Source of the DNA: Anaeramoeba flamelloides
Lineage: Eukaryota > Metamonada > Anaeramoebidae
DNA length: 64,000 nt
Assembly (NCBI GenBank): GCA_027625915.1
Contig: JANTQA010000072.1
Span: 2,294,001 to 2,358,000, forward strand
Direction: 5' to 3'
In this document: one piece after another, positions 43,601 to 55,644 of the stretch
Numbering within the stretch: the first letter of the stretch is position 1
Layout of the letters: each line of letters begins with the position of its first letter
Made by a program: the position numbers and the translations under genes
Notes under the pieces: generated by a model
The model's input: only the letters and a program-made list of their open reading frames with translations
The model's database searches: none
What the model was told of the DNA's origin: nothing

Positions 43601-45852
43601 TCAATTCTTAATTATTTCAATTTGCTAGTAATAACTCCAAAGATTAAAAGTATCGATAAGTTTTGTTTTTATTTCTAACTATTTCTAAAATATTTTCAAA
43701 CTAATAAAACGAATTAAAATTAAAAATTCTAATAATAAAAAATGAATAAATATTATCAAATAACTTATTAAAATAATAACAGTTTGTTGTGTATATTCTT
43801 AATATTTGGAAAAAGAATATTACCTAATCTTTTAAATTTCAAGAAATTTAATAAAAATTTGTGAATAAAAGAATAAAGGATCAATTTTTCTGATATTCAA
43901 GGATTCAATATTTGATTTATTTTTATTGTATTTGAAAAATTAGATTAAAGTTTCAATGTTATTTGTCCATACAAACTATCAGAAATTAATAAAATAGTGA
44001 GATTTTATAAAAATAAAAATGTTTTTAAAATTTTTCTTTTTATTTTAAGATCCAAAAACTCAAACAAAAAGGATCCAATCTTTTGGATAAAAATTTAATT
44101 AAAAAAAATAAACCTTTTAAAAATGATAACTCATTTCTCTAAAATTGATAAGTAGTTGGTTTATCGGGTTTAATTGTATCCTTGAGAAAATAAGTACTCA
44201 ATTACCTTTGGGGGTATATTATGTTTACTAGTCACTTAAATAAATTTTTTATCATCTTTCCTATTTCAATAAACAAAACCGTGAAACAATAAGTAATTTC
44301 CCAACTGTAACAAATGGTTTGTCATTAATAACTTTGGGCAATTTGTTCTATTTCGATCTAAATGGTAAAATATTGAGAGACAAAATCTTAATCATAAGAA
44401 AAAATATTGTTGTTTTCTAAATGTTTTTTGATTTTTTGTTATTTCTCTTATTGTTTGTTAGGTACGATTAAAAAATGTTTAAAGTCTAATTAATAAATTC
44501 TACAAAACATTGAACGAATAAGTGGTTTATTAAATGTTTAGAAAACTGCTAAAATCTCAATTTTTATGGAAAGTTTTATAAAGTTCTGTTTGTATTTATT
44601 ATTGCCATTCTGAAAAAAAATTGTCAAATCGGTTATAATATGGGATGGTAGTAAAAAAGAAAAATTTTTCAATTATTTTTTTACTTATTGTTCACTGATC
44701 AATGAAGATATATGAAACTGAAATTTCTCAAACTTGATTAATTCCGATTGTTAAAATCTTGAAGTTAATTTCAGATGAACGGAAAAAGCATAACATCAAA
44801 AAATCCAAAAAAAATACTTTTACAATTTCTACAATTAAATCTCAAAATTCGGGGAAATTGAACATGCTTAAATTTTGGTAAAATTTGATGTTTTGGATTA
44901 TATTTTGATTTCAATAATTAATCTAATTTTTGGACTTGACTTTTGTTTTAAAATGAACAAAAAAAGTCATTAAAAAATAATCCAAAAAGAGAACTTTTAC
45001 TACGATTTTTCAATCAAAATCATTTTGACAATTAAAACCGATTCTAAAATTTTAATCCAGAACGGTTATGTTATTTTGTTGTTCTGAATTTTTAGTTTCA
45101 ATCCAACCGTTTTGAAAAAGGGTGAAAAAACAAACAAATTTTGAACATTGTGGAAAAAGAAGATCGATGATGGAAAATTAAATTAAAAAAAATGTTGAAT
45201 TATCTTTTCATTTCTTTAGTTGTTCAAATAAGTTGATTGAAGATCGACAATTGTATTTTTCTTTTTATTTAAACCCGTTCTTGTTTCTTTCGAATTCAAA
45301 CAAAACAGACAATCTTTTTGATAATTCAAATTCTTGTTGAAAAAGATTGTTAAATTGTTTTTTTTTCTTTTCCTCATTTACTGAACTGTTTTAAACCTTT
45401 TCACGGATTTGAATTAATAGTATACACAATTTTGTCTTTTTTAATTGGATCTGTTGAAATAAATTAAATAATTGGTCACTTATTACAAGAGAAATAAAAA
45501 GAAAAAAATTTTTGGAAGCATTGGAAATTTGAAAGTAGCTTTGGAAAACAAAAAGTTGATTTAAAAAAAAAAAAATTAGACAAGTACCCATAATCCAATA
45601 TTAAGTGTTTTGTTCTTGTACCTAAATTTCTTTTTTGCAAAACCAACCCCAATTGTCTAAAAAAAGAAATAGAAGAAAATAGATCTGTGAAGAGTAAAAT
45701 TATGAAAGGAAAAACATAATTCTTAGGACAATACTTACCGAAGATGTATTGTCTTTATAGGTGTCGTTAATAAACCGATTAAAGATACACGTTTTTCCAA
45801 CAGAGGAGTTACCAATGATAATAACTTTTAAATCAACCAACAAGTTTGACAT
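40677..45852 (-). CDS. RAB24: Rab24-like GTPase, five exons
   Basis: Exons 45852-45739, 45656-45588, 41357-41279, 41172-41074 and 40933-40677 join in frame to 205 residues with GT-AG introns; intron 2 is 4.2 kb. Motifs: P-loop GNSSVGKT, TIGVGF, WDTAGQE, ETSSKE and a terminal CC for prenylation. G4 is TKID instead of NKxD. Human RAB24 has TKSD, and the match to it is broad: VDLKVIIIG, YYRNAKAAILCYDV, a W(I/V)xE(I/L)RxxEE block followed by C-x-x-Y-L, KIDLLEEE, and HETSSKENIGINELFTKVVK. RAB24 is linked to autophagosome clearance and late endocytic steps. Unlike human RAB24, DTAGQ is intact here (human has DTAGS), so GTP hydrolysis is more likely normal. Start: first ATG, in the usual position ahead of VDLKV. 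Confidence 0.9.
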
Positions 45853-48800
45853 ATTATTATCAATTCAAAATAAAAAAGTATGAAAAAATAAATGAAACGA
45901 CTTCGATTAGAAATTTATGGTTTATTTTTCCTCTATTTGGAATTAATTTGTTATTTTTTAAAAAGAAAAGAATGTTAGGGTTAGTTTCTTTATTTTAAAG
46001 TTCTGATCATTAAAATATGGTAAGTTTTTTGTAACTCCCAAAAATGTTGTTCTACAATTTTCAATTTTTAGTGTATTTTCATTAGGTAATAATTTATCTT
46101 ATCTTGGAAATTTTTCAAAACTAAACAAATATTTAAAGAGGTGTGTTGTTATAGTTGCTGTTGGGTGTGAGTTTTGGAGATCATTTATATTGTCTCTCTT
46201 TGAAAATTTCGTTTCTTTTGATTTTTTTTATTTGTCAAAAATTACTTTTGATTTTTAAAAAGTTTTTAATTTGATAAATAAATTTATAAATTGAATTTTA
46301 GTGAAGGAAAAATACTCAAACGAATTTTGCCAAGATGAAATTGGCTTAGGTATATAAAAAAGAATTATTTCGGAAATCTAAGAATAAGAGTTATTGGATT
46401 TTTTTTGAGATTGGCAAATGGGATTATTTTTACAATAAACCCCCTTTTAATGAATATTTTGAAGAACTGAGATTCCTGGTATTTTTATTCTTATAATTCT
46501 TGTTGTATTTAAGGATAATAAAATCAAATATAGAATTTTATCAAAATTGGTTCATTTATTAAAGAATTTCCCAATACAATCTAAGGTACATCTAATCCTT
46601 TCAATATTTTTTCAATGAAATTGTCTCGTGAAAGAAACGATTTTAGATTTTATATTTTTAACAAATAGAAAACCAGAAAAATACCTCTTTAATCTGTATA
46701 AACTGATTCTAGATCATCAAAAAGAATGATATTGACAAATTCAAACACACTAAAAGATTAATGGTTCTCCAAATTGGAATTGTTGAACGAGTTTTTCCAA
46801 AAAGGTAAAAATAGTTTTTAAGGGAATAGTCTCTCATGTCAACCTGGCAAAATTTGAAAATATGTATATTGGTGATATTTTCCTCTTATAAATAATGTAG
46901 AAGAGAAGTTTCAAAAAATTCTAATAGACTCAGAAATTTAGAAATTAGTTTTTTTGAATGAGATAATTTTTTTTTTTACGTTTTTTCTATGAAATAGAAA
47001 CCTTTAAATTCTTTTTATTTCTTAAATTAAAAAAAGGTATTCACACTTTTTATGAAAATTTTGATCATTTTTACATAATAAATAATGAATTTTGCCAATA
47101 ATATTTGTAAAGGGGTTTTATTTTCTTTTAAGAGAAAATAAGAATATCAGCATATAAGAATATTGAAAACATAAAAGAAATTTGTGATTAATTTATCTTT
47201 TCGGGTTAATGTCTTTATTGTATTTTTGTGAATTAAATCAAGAAATAATGGCAAAATAACCAGTTTTCTGACATAATTATATAGGTTATTTATAGATCAA
47301 AAATCTCTGTTAGTCGAAACTCTAATAATTTATAGTTAAATTTTCATTTTCAAATTTTAATTATGTTATATTTGATAACGATTTGAATTGCTTTGTAAAG
47401 TCTATAATAATCAAAAATGGGTTGTACTGGGAATGTTAGTAAATGGGGGTTTAATCTTGATTGTTAATAACTGGTTATTATTTTTTTTTCAAAATTGTAA
47501 TTCTACAGATGCTATTCTAATTCAACTCAGCAATTTTGGATGGTGAGAGGGGAAAATAAATACCTTTGAAAATGTATTTTAATTTTAAAAATTTCATTTT
47601 ATAGTAAATTTGGGGAGTTTCAAAGCTATTCTTCCAAAGTTTGAAATTCATCATGCTAATAAAGATGAAAAAACTATAAAATAAAAAATTTTTTTTTTAA
47701 TTTTTGATGTATTTTTTAAAAATTTTTTATTGAAGATCTTGCTTGTTTCTTTTCCAAAACTCAAAGAAAATTGAATAAAAAGTCTTTATTACCGTTTTTT
47801 CATTAATTTTGTAAATAAAAAACAAAAATAATGATCAAATCTTGACTTTTAATTTTAAAGTTAAAGACATTTTGGAAGGGGTCTTCTTGAATTTTGATTC
47901 AGATGGTATGGGTGGATTAACAGCAAATGTTACAACATCGACACTTAACACTGAATCAATTACAAAGACTTGTTTTTAAATTATTATTCTTGATAAAGGT
48001 TTTTTCTCAAAAGAGATTGAAAATTAGAAAAAGAAAAAAGGGTTTGAAATAGAAAAAAAAAATTGAAAGGGGGGGGGGGGGGGGGTAAATTTTGATTACT
48101 ATTTTTGGTTTCACTCTCTTCATTCGAATTTTATAAAAAAGTTGAAAGAAATACAAATTCCAATTATTAATTACAGATTGTCGGATTTTTATTTAGGATT
48201 GGTAATTATTTTATAGGTACTTACCTCTCTTGTGAATTCTGGAAAGGTTTTCTGGGGTTTAGTGGGGGTGTTGTATTTTACCTAGCATTTGACAAATTCA
48301 AAAAAATAGAGTAAAATTTTTTTTATCCTCTATTCCTTTCAATTTAGAAAAAAATGAAAATTTTTGAAACTAAAACTAATTTAAAAAAAAAAAAACCAAC
48401 AATAACAAATATTTAAAATGGAATAATTATAGTATTCACTATTAAACAAAGAAACTGTAGAGATTACATAAAGGGGGGTAGTATCTTATTTACGTTAATA
48501 TACCAATAACTTGCCAAACCAGCATGTATTAAAAGTTCAAAAAATATTCAATTTAAACAAGGGGAAGAATAAAAATGAAAAGTATCAAAAAAAAATTTGT
48601 ATTATCAATAATTTAAAAGTAGTTTGTATTTTCCAATCATGAAAACAATTTTTTTTTTTTTTTTTGTTTTCTTAAACATTTTAATCAAAAGAAAACTTTA
48701 CATAAAAACTTTGTTCTGTTTCCAAAGTAGTAATTATAATCTTACTAGAAATTTTTTTTTTTTTTAATTGAAAAAACTAATAAAAAATTAAAAAATAGGA

Positions 48801-48899
48801 TTCAGTATTAAAATTATTTTACAATTTTGAAAAATTTTAAGGCTAGAGAATTATTATATAAATATTTTTTTGAGTTCCTAAATATATTGAAACATTTAA
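45853..48899. other. Intergenic, upstream of Rab24-like gene
   Basis: Mostly A/T-rich and empty. A lone TTAAGGGAATAGTCTCTCAT at 46819 resembles the TTAAGGGACTA transposon end, with no partner found. A coding-like island lies at ~47870-47985 (see findings). A run of 17 G at 48069-48085. A weak fold-back-type fragment at ~48235-48385 (AATAGAGTAAAAT, GGTTTTCTGGGG). Confidence 0.35.
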
Positions 48900-50480
48900 A
48901 ACAAACTATCTTTCAGATCAGTTTTTTAGAAAGAACGGAAGTAACTTGTTGTTGAATCTCTAATTTTTTTTTTTTTTCTTGAACATTTTTTTTGATTAAA
49001 TCTTTGGTTTTATTAAATTTGTTTTTGAAACTAGAAACAAGCTTATGAGAAAAAGTGAAATTAATCCTAGAATAAATAGATAAAATATATACCCGAGAAG
49101 TTGTATATTTGAAATAACTCTTAGCTTTTAGAAGACAAAATATGAAAGATCACCTTTCCTGATAAATTTTTTGAGATCAATAATAAAAAACAAAATCAAC
49201 ACAAACCAATTTTCGAAGATTTTTTTTCTTTATCTTCTTAGTTTGAATGAACACTTAGTTCATTTGCTTGAATTTATAGGTCTGTTACTATTTTTCATTA
49301 TTTTACAAAACAATTTTTTGCCACACAAATTTGCTTGAAAAAATCTTTTTTCAAATATTTTTATCAAATAATACCAAAATAAAGAATACTATTTCAAAAA
49401 TTAAAACAGAGCTGTTGAATTCTAGGAATCAAAAAAATAGTTGCTAAAGATTCAAATCCAAGGAAAAAGATCAATTGAGAAATAATATATATTACCAGAT
49501 TCGGAATTATTTTGAGTTTTCAGATTAAATCTAAAATAAATAATTACAAAATCAAATAAATTAATCCGATAAAACGATTATTTCTGAAGAGGAATTTAAA
49601 AAACATCCTATTTTCTGAAATAAAACTAGAATTAGATGAATCAAATTAAAATAAGATTTTTTTTGAAAATATCTTTAGGTAATTCATAAGAAAATTGACT
49701 AATGAGAGAAAAATGATATACACAGAAAAATGATTGGAAAGCATTTTTAATTGGGAACATTAGTAAAATTGAAAATCAAATCCTATTGATAACTAAGTGA
49801 CTTTTATTTAAATCCAGGTTTAAATATGTTACATGTTCATTAATATGTGGTTTGTGTAGAATACTCATTTGAATGGTTGATAACTAAAGTAGATCTTGCT
49901 ATTTTAAATAATTCCAAGTTTTAGTAAAAGTTTACTATTAATTCTGAAAAGGGTAATTTTTAAAATTGCTTTAGATTATAAGAGATAAGGTTTTGAAAAA
50001 GTAGAATTACATTAATCGTTATTCTAAGTAGTTCATTATTGTTATTTTCTTTAGTTATTTAAGAAACCATTGAAATTAAAAATCATTTTTAGTAATGTTC
50101 CCAATTAAAATTACTGTAAAACTATTTTTCTCTTGCCAACATTTTTCTCTCAAAAGTGAAGTAATTTGTTAATCAGAAATTTTAATCACAAAAGTTTTTC
50201 TATTAAGAATTAAAAACCAAAAAACGAAATTAAGAAGAAGTGAGTGTATCAAATTTTTCAGATAAGATCAAGAAATAAATGATTTGTTTTTATTTTATAT
50301 TGATCAATCTTTTAATTTTTTTGGATTTTCCATTTTTTCGTTGGTATGAAAATTTATTGATATGAGGATAGATATCACTTTCATATTTATTAAAATATTA
50401 ACGTATGTGGTTAAAGAAATGATTTGAAGATTTCAGTTTCTAATAAATTGGGATACCCAAAATTTGGTAAAATTTAAGTG
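48900..50480 (-). repeat. Dispersed repeat R1, reverse copy split by a MITE
   Basis: Matches 34290-35540 in the same orientation on both sides of the MITE at 49704-50151: TCTTTATCTTCTTAGTTTGA, GATCACCTTTCCTGAT, then after the MITE AAGTAATTTGTTAATCAGAA and AGATCAAGAAATAAATGATT. Boundaries approximate. Confidence 0.7.
49704..50151. mobile_element. MITE, GAGAGAAAAATG family, copy 2 (448 bp)
   Basis: Same length and orientation of parts as 2034-2481, with scattered substitutions. Inserted in an R1 repeat copy: the uninterrupted sequence is seen at about 35185-35205. No coding. Confidence 0.87.
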
Positions 50481-50853
50481 GTTTTTTTATAAACCGGATC
50501 TTTAAAATTTCTTTGAATTTGGTATAAATGAAATGATCAACTCAAACACAAAAAAATAAAAACAAAAGATAAATAAAGAAAGGAAAAGATTTTACAAATG
50601 ATTAAATTCATAATTTTTATTGAAAAAATGTTTGTTCAGCTCTCATTAAATTTCGATTAAAATAACAAAAAAAAACTTTCAAAAGAAATAAAATTAACGG
50701 TTATTTTTCTTAATTAATTATTTTCGAATGCAGTCACAATAATTAAACATTAAAAAAAATCACACACAATGAAAAAAAGTTTTCAATTTCACATTTTTAC
50801 AAATTAATATTTTTTTTTTAATTTTCAAATTTTTAAACGAAAAAAAAAAACTT

Positions 50854-51389
50854 ATGCAATACCCACCAACACCTGAGCAAAGTTTTAAGAAACGAAACTT
50901 TGGTCCTAATAGATTAAAATACCTTCGAGAAAAGGAAAAAAAAGAATATGAGAAGGTCTATGATCATGCACCAAACAAAATCTGGGAATTAACACAAAAA
51001 ATCTTTTACACTATTTTTCGAGAGGCAAGATATTTGATCGTCCTCTTGTCTTTTTTGTTTTATTTTGTATTTTTCGTCGCTGGCTTAATCGTTCAATTGA
51101 TAATTTTCTTAGATCTTTATTTGCTTGGTAATTTCAGAAGGTTGATCCAATGGAGCTTCTTCAAAACACCTGAAGGCGTTCCTACATTAAGAAAATCTAT
51201 TTTAATAATTTTTGTAATTGCTGGCTTATCTGTTATTGCAATTGAAAACAAAGAAATCCTTCTTGAAAAGTCAGCATTCTTTACTGATTTGTCAACAGAA
51301 TTAAGTAAGATCATCATTCTTTTTTACTCTTTATTAATTTTCTTAAAATAAAACAAACCAAAAACATAACTAACAAAAACAAAACAAAA

Positions 51390-51428
<39 letters not shown>

Positions 51429-52701
51429 AAAACAAATTTTTAACGATTCTTTTTGATAAATAATCTTTAAATCTTTCTCCTTTCTTTTTTTCAATTTTAA
51501 ATTTTTCCTCTTTTCTTTGTTGTTATTTCTTATTAAAAAATATCTAGTCAAAAACCTCTTAAAAAATTTTGATTGGGAACACAGCGATTTGAAAGAAAAA
51601 ATTGATTACCAGTTTCTCTTATTAGAAAATGAGATCAACAAGATGATTAATGAAGAATTTGATTCTGAGAAGAACAAAGGCGATGATACAGAGATCAAGT
51701 CCGATAAAGAAGAAACCCAAAAAGAAGAAGAAAGTGAAGAAACGGAAGAAGAAATCGAATATGAAACGATCACATTAAAGGAATCTGAAATTCTCGAAGC
51801 ACTTAAAACAAGAATAGTCTTGGCTACTACTGCCAAAATTCTTGACGAAATCAAAAAGTATCAAAATGATCATATTATTGAAGGAGTTATTGACGACAAA
51901 ACCCGAGAGCAAATTGAAAAGCAAATTGAAAAACTTATTGAACACGAATACTCGTATATCATTAAAAATGCGGACAGTGATATCAACGAATATATTAAAA
52001 ACAATTTGGATGCTATAATCCTGGCCAAGATCAATAAAAAAAAAACCTACTTCGAACCTCAAGATCTTAAAGATTTGGAATCAAAAAAAATGAAGATCAG
52101 AGAACAAGTTTCAAATTATGTTGTCTCATATGCATCAGACGAGACTGACTGGGCACTATTAGATTTTGGTGCAAGTATTGTCGAAGAAGAAACTTCCCCT
52201 ACAGCCAAGCATGTGTATGGCGATGAACAGATTTCTTGGTTACAAAAATTTTACCACCAGGTTGAATTCAAAACACACACACCATCTATTGCGCTTACAA
52301 AGGATATTTCCCCAACCATGTGTTGGCCTATGGAGGGAAACCAAGGCAAACTCACAATCAAATTAAAGCAACCAATCTACATAAAGAAAATTGGCATTGA
52401 TCATACACCAGAACATAGGACATTAAATTTCGAAAGTGCCCCCCGTGAATTTGAAATAAAGGCGTCGATTGATGGCGAATTTAAAACAATACTTGCTGAC
52501 CAGGAGTATCAAAAACGCCCCCAAGATCCTCAATTACAAAAAAAATATCAATATTCTCAAATATGGGAAATTAATCCAAATGTTAAGACTGACACAGTCC
52601 AACTAAATATACTATCAAATTGGGGAAAGGACGGCGAACAATTTCCTTATACTTGTATTTACAGATTTAGAGTTTATGGCGAAACTTCGATCCAAGAATA
52701 A
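50854..52701 (+). CDS. SUN-domain protein of the inner nuclear membrane, two exons
   Basis: Exons 50854-51304 and 51548-52701 join in frame (splice GTAAGA..CTAG) to 534 residues. Residues 1-59 are basic and would face the nucleoplasm. Hydrophobic segments lie at ~60-91 (long enough for one or two passes) and ~115-131. Residues ~165-345 are Glu/Lys-rich, probably coiled coil. The SUN domain is ~350-532: DWALLDFGASIV, SPTMCWPMEGNQGKLTIKL, SAPREFEIKAS, LNILSNWG and YTCIYRFRVYGE. SUN proteins bind KASH peptides between the nuclear membranes, forming LINC bridges. The two Cys that pair within human SUN2 (in CWAF and YTCIYRF) are kept. I see no Cys where SUN2 cross-links to KASH. Unspliced, exon 1 would stop at 165 residues and exon 2 would lack a sensible start. 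Confidence 0.93.
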
Positions 52702-55644
52702 GAAAAAAATAATTTCAAAAAAAAAAAAACAACAAACTTTTTTTTTGTTAAACATTTCGAAATAACCTTAAATTTCTTTTTGAATTTTTTGATATTTCTG
52801 CTTTTTTTTTTTTTTTTGGTTGTTATTACATATCATATAAACTTGATAATATTTTTGATTTGGTCTTTATATTTGGACCATCATTCTAAAAAAAAATTAA
52901 TCATTTAACCCCCTTTTTTTTACCAATGAAAAATTCCAAATAATATTATTTTTAAATAAAAATAAATATGTCTTTTTTTGATAATTTTATAAAATATTGA
53001 TTATTTTTTAACTTTTTCTATTTTTTTATATTAACTAAAATTCAAAATTTTATACACTTTTAAAAGCAGTTCAAACAACCACAATAGTACAATTTCATTT
53101 AAATTGGAAATAATTTTGATTTTTGAAAAATATAAAAATCATTTTTTAATCTATTTGTTTTGTATATTCATTTTATTTTTTGAATTTTGTTACTTTTTTA
53201 GTCCGATCAAAATTTTTGTTAAACAATTGATAATACGTGTAAAGTTGAGTTGTTCCAAATAGAAAAACTCAAATAAAATTAGTTGATGGTATCTAATCTT
53301 TGATCGATCAATATTTCTAATTAAAATTAAACAAATTTACAAATTTATTTTTTCGTTTTGCTCTCTCCAAAATGTTTAACTCACACCCAATTTATTTGTA
53401 TTGATAATTATTTAATTATTATTTTGTGATTATTGTAATTTATAAACAGTTGCTAACACTTCAGGCAGTAAATATTTATAATTTTGTATTTCTTCTTCAA
53501 TTGATTAAAACAGATTTTTTTTTCAAAAATTTAATTTTGTTCTGAAATAATTTTGAATTGGAGTTTATACAATCAGCACAGATTAGAAAACCATTTAATT
53601 AATCGATTTGTTAGTCTAATTAATTATTTAATAGAAATAAGAAATAAATAAAAAAATTGGAGTTAGAAGAGTTATTGATAATTAATTGACAAAAAAAAAA
53701 AAAAAATGAAATACTTGATAAAAAAAGAATTAAAAATATACCATTTAGATACGAATAGCAAAAATTAACAACATACTATATTAGATTTATTTATTTTAGT
53801 TCGACAATTAATTATGTTTTTTTATTTAGTGAGTAGCTGTTTAACGTACTGTTATTTCTTTATTTTATTTCTTTGTTTTATTTCTTTATTTTTTTTTTGT
53901 ACATTGATTTTTTTAAAAATTACTATTTTTACATTTTTTTTTCTGAATTATTTTCATGTTTCTAATCCATTAATATCACATTATCTCAGATATATCAACT
54001 AATCCATTGGTTCTTTGTTTTTGTGGCTCTAAATTTTAAGATAAATGAAATTGGAAAACGGAAAAATTGAAAAAAAAAAAAAAATAGGATTTTTAATATT
54101 ATTTTTTTCAAGTAAACAACTTTATAATTATAATTTCAAAAGAGAATATCTTTATTAGTCCTACAAAAAGTTTTTTTTTATGGTAAACAATTAATAATCA
54201 AATAAAAATTATATTGAATTTCAAATATATATTTAAGAAATAAAGAATTTATTGATAAATATAGGACCTGATTAGAGTTTTTTGAATGATTCCGTATTTT
54301 TGTATTATTTAATTTAAATATTTTTCATCCGAGAGCAGTACCTCTTCTGAATTGGTCAAATTGGTTAATAATGAATAAAAAAAAATTGATAATATATTCA
54401 TCATTTTTCAGCCAAAGGGGCCCCGTAATAAAGAGGGAATTGCACGTGTTTAAAGGCCTTGCATGAATATTAGAAGAAAAAAATTTATTTCATAAATTTT
54501 CAATTCGGAACGATTTTTTCACATTTTTCTTTTTTTTTTTTGATTTTTTTTTTTTTAAATTGTAAATTTTTTTATTATTGTCAGATCGGTATCTACTTGA
54601 TAAAAAATTTGCTATTTAATGTTATTCATAAAGTAAAAATGATTGTAGAGAAATCCTATTGATTTCAATTGGAATATTATTTCGATCTCCCATATTTGAT
54701 CAAAATGAACATTTATGTTTTCTCAATTGCTTCAATAAGAATTTTAGTTTTAAAATTTTTTTGAAAATCTATTGATTTAATACTTTTATTTCAGGCGGAT
54801 ATCAACTATTTTTTGAAGTTTATTATACTACTTATTTCTTGTAAAACCCAAAAAGATAATTTATAAACAATAATTGATATTTGAAAAAAACTTTTTGGCA
54901 CTTTTGACTGAACTAAAGTTGGTTGATATATATAGAGCTATTGATTTAGAATTAAATGTAATTATTGAGTGAAAAGATAACATAAGAGAAGTACTTTTTC
55001 AATTTAAGAAAGATTTAGACGGAAATAGGAGCTGTGATTATTTTTTTGATTATCTATGATATTTTTATGGCAATTAATGTTTGTAAATCAATAAGATGTT
55101 TTCGAAATAATGAAGTATACTTTCGTGATTGGTTCCAACAAAAAAAAAAAAAGAAAAAATATTTTTGTTATCAACAAAAACTTCTTTTTTTTTTTTTCAA
55201 AAATTATCAAATAGAGTATTTCGGTTTTATTAAATTTAAACACTAAAACGATTTTATTAGGAAAATTTTTTTAATTTGAAAATGAAACTTACATGACTAT
55301 TATAATATTTGTGTAGAACCAAACTCAAAATTACAAATCGTAAAATTTTATTTAATTATTTTTTATTTTGTAGTATTATTAATAATAATAAATTGAAAAG
55401 TGGTTAATTAATGATCATTTTTTTTTTTAAGAAGAATTTTACAAAAATTAATTAAAAACTTATATTGTAATAATAATAATAGAATGGAATAGAATATAAA
55501 AGAATAAAATAAAATAAAACTATTTTCCCTTAATAATAATGAAAAAAGCATAAAAATCAAAATAAAAAAACTAAATAAAAATACGAATAAATTAAAGATA
55601 AAATAGTATATTTAATAACAATTAATATATATATATATATATGA
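52702..55644. other. Intergenic between SUN gene and RALGAPB, no gene seen
   Basis: Very A/T-rich. 53225-53390 resembles 14990-15125 (shared GATGGTATCT and TTTGATCGATCAA), probably an old element. A small GC-rich patch at 54415-54470 (GGGGCCCCGTAATAAAGAGG) has no open frame or RNA fold that I can name. A (TA)n run lies at 55624-55641, just past the RALGAPB stop. Confidence 0.3.

Noticed and set aside
51517-52701. Exon 2 of the SUN gene as a stand-alone gene
   Set aside because: Its apparent N-terminus is intron sequence; splicing 51304 to 51548 gives one continuous protein with membrane segments.
54415-54470. GC-rich patch considered as an RNA gene
   Set aside because: No cloverleaf, box A/B pair, terminator or open frame could be made out.
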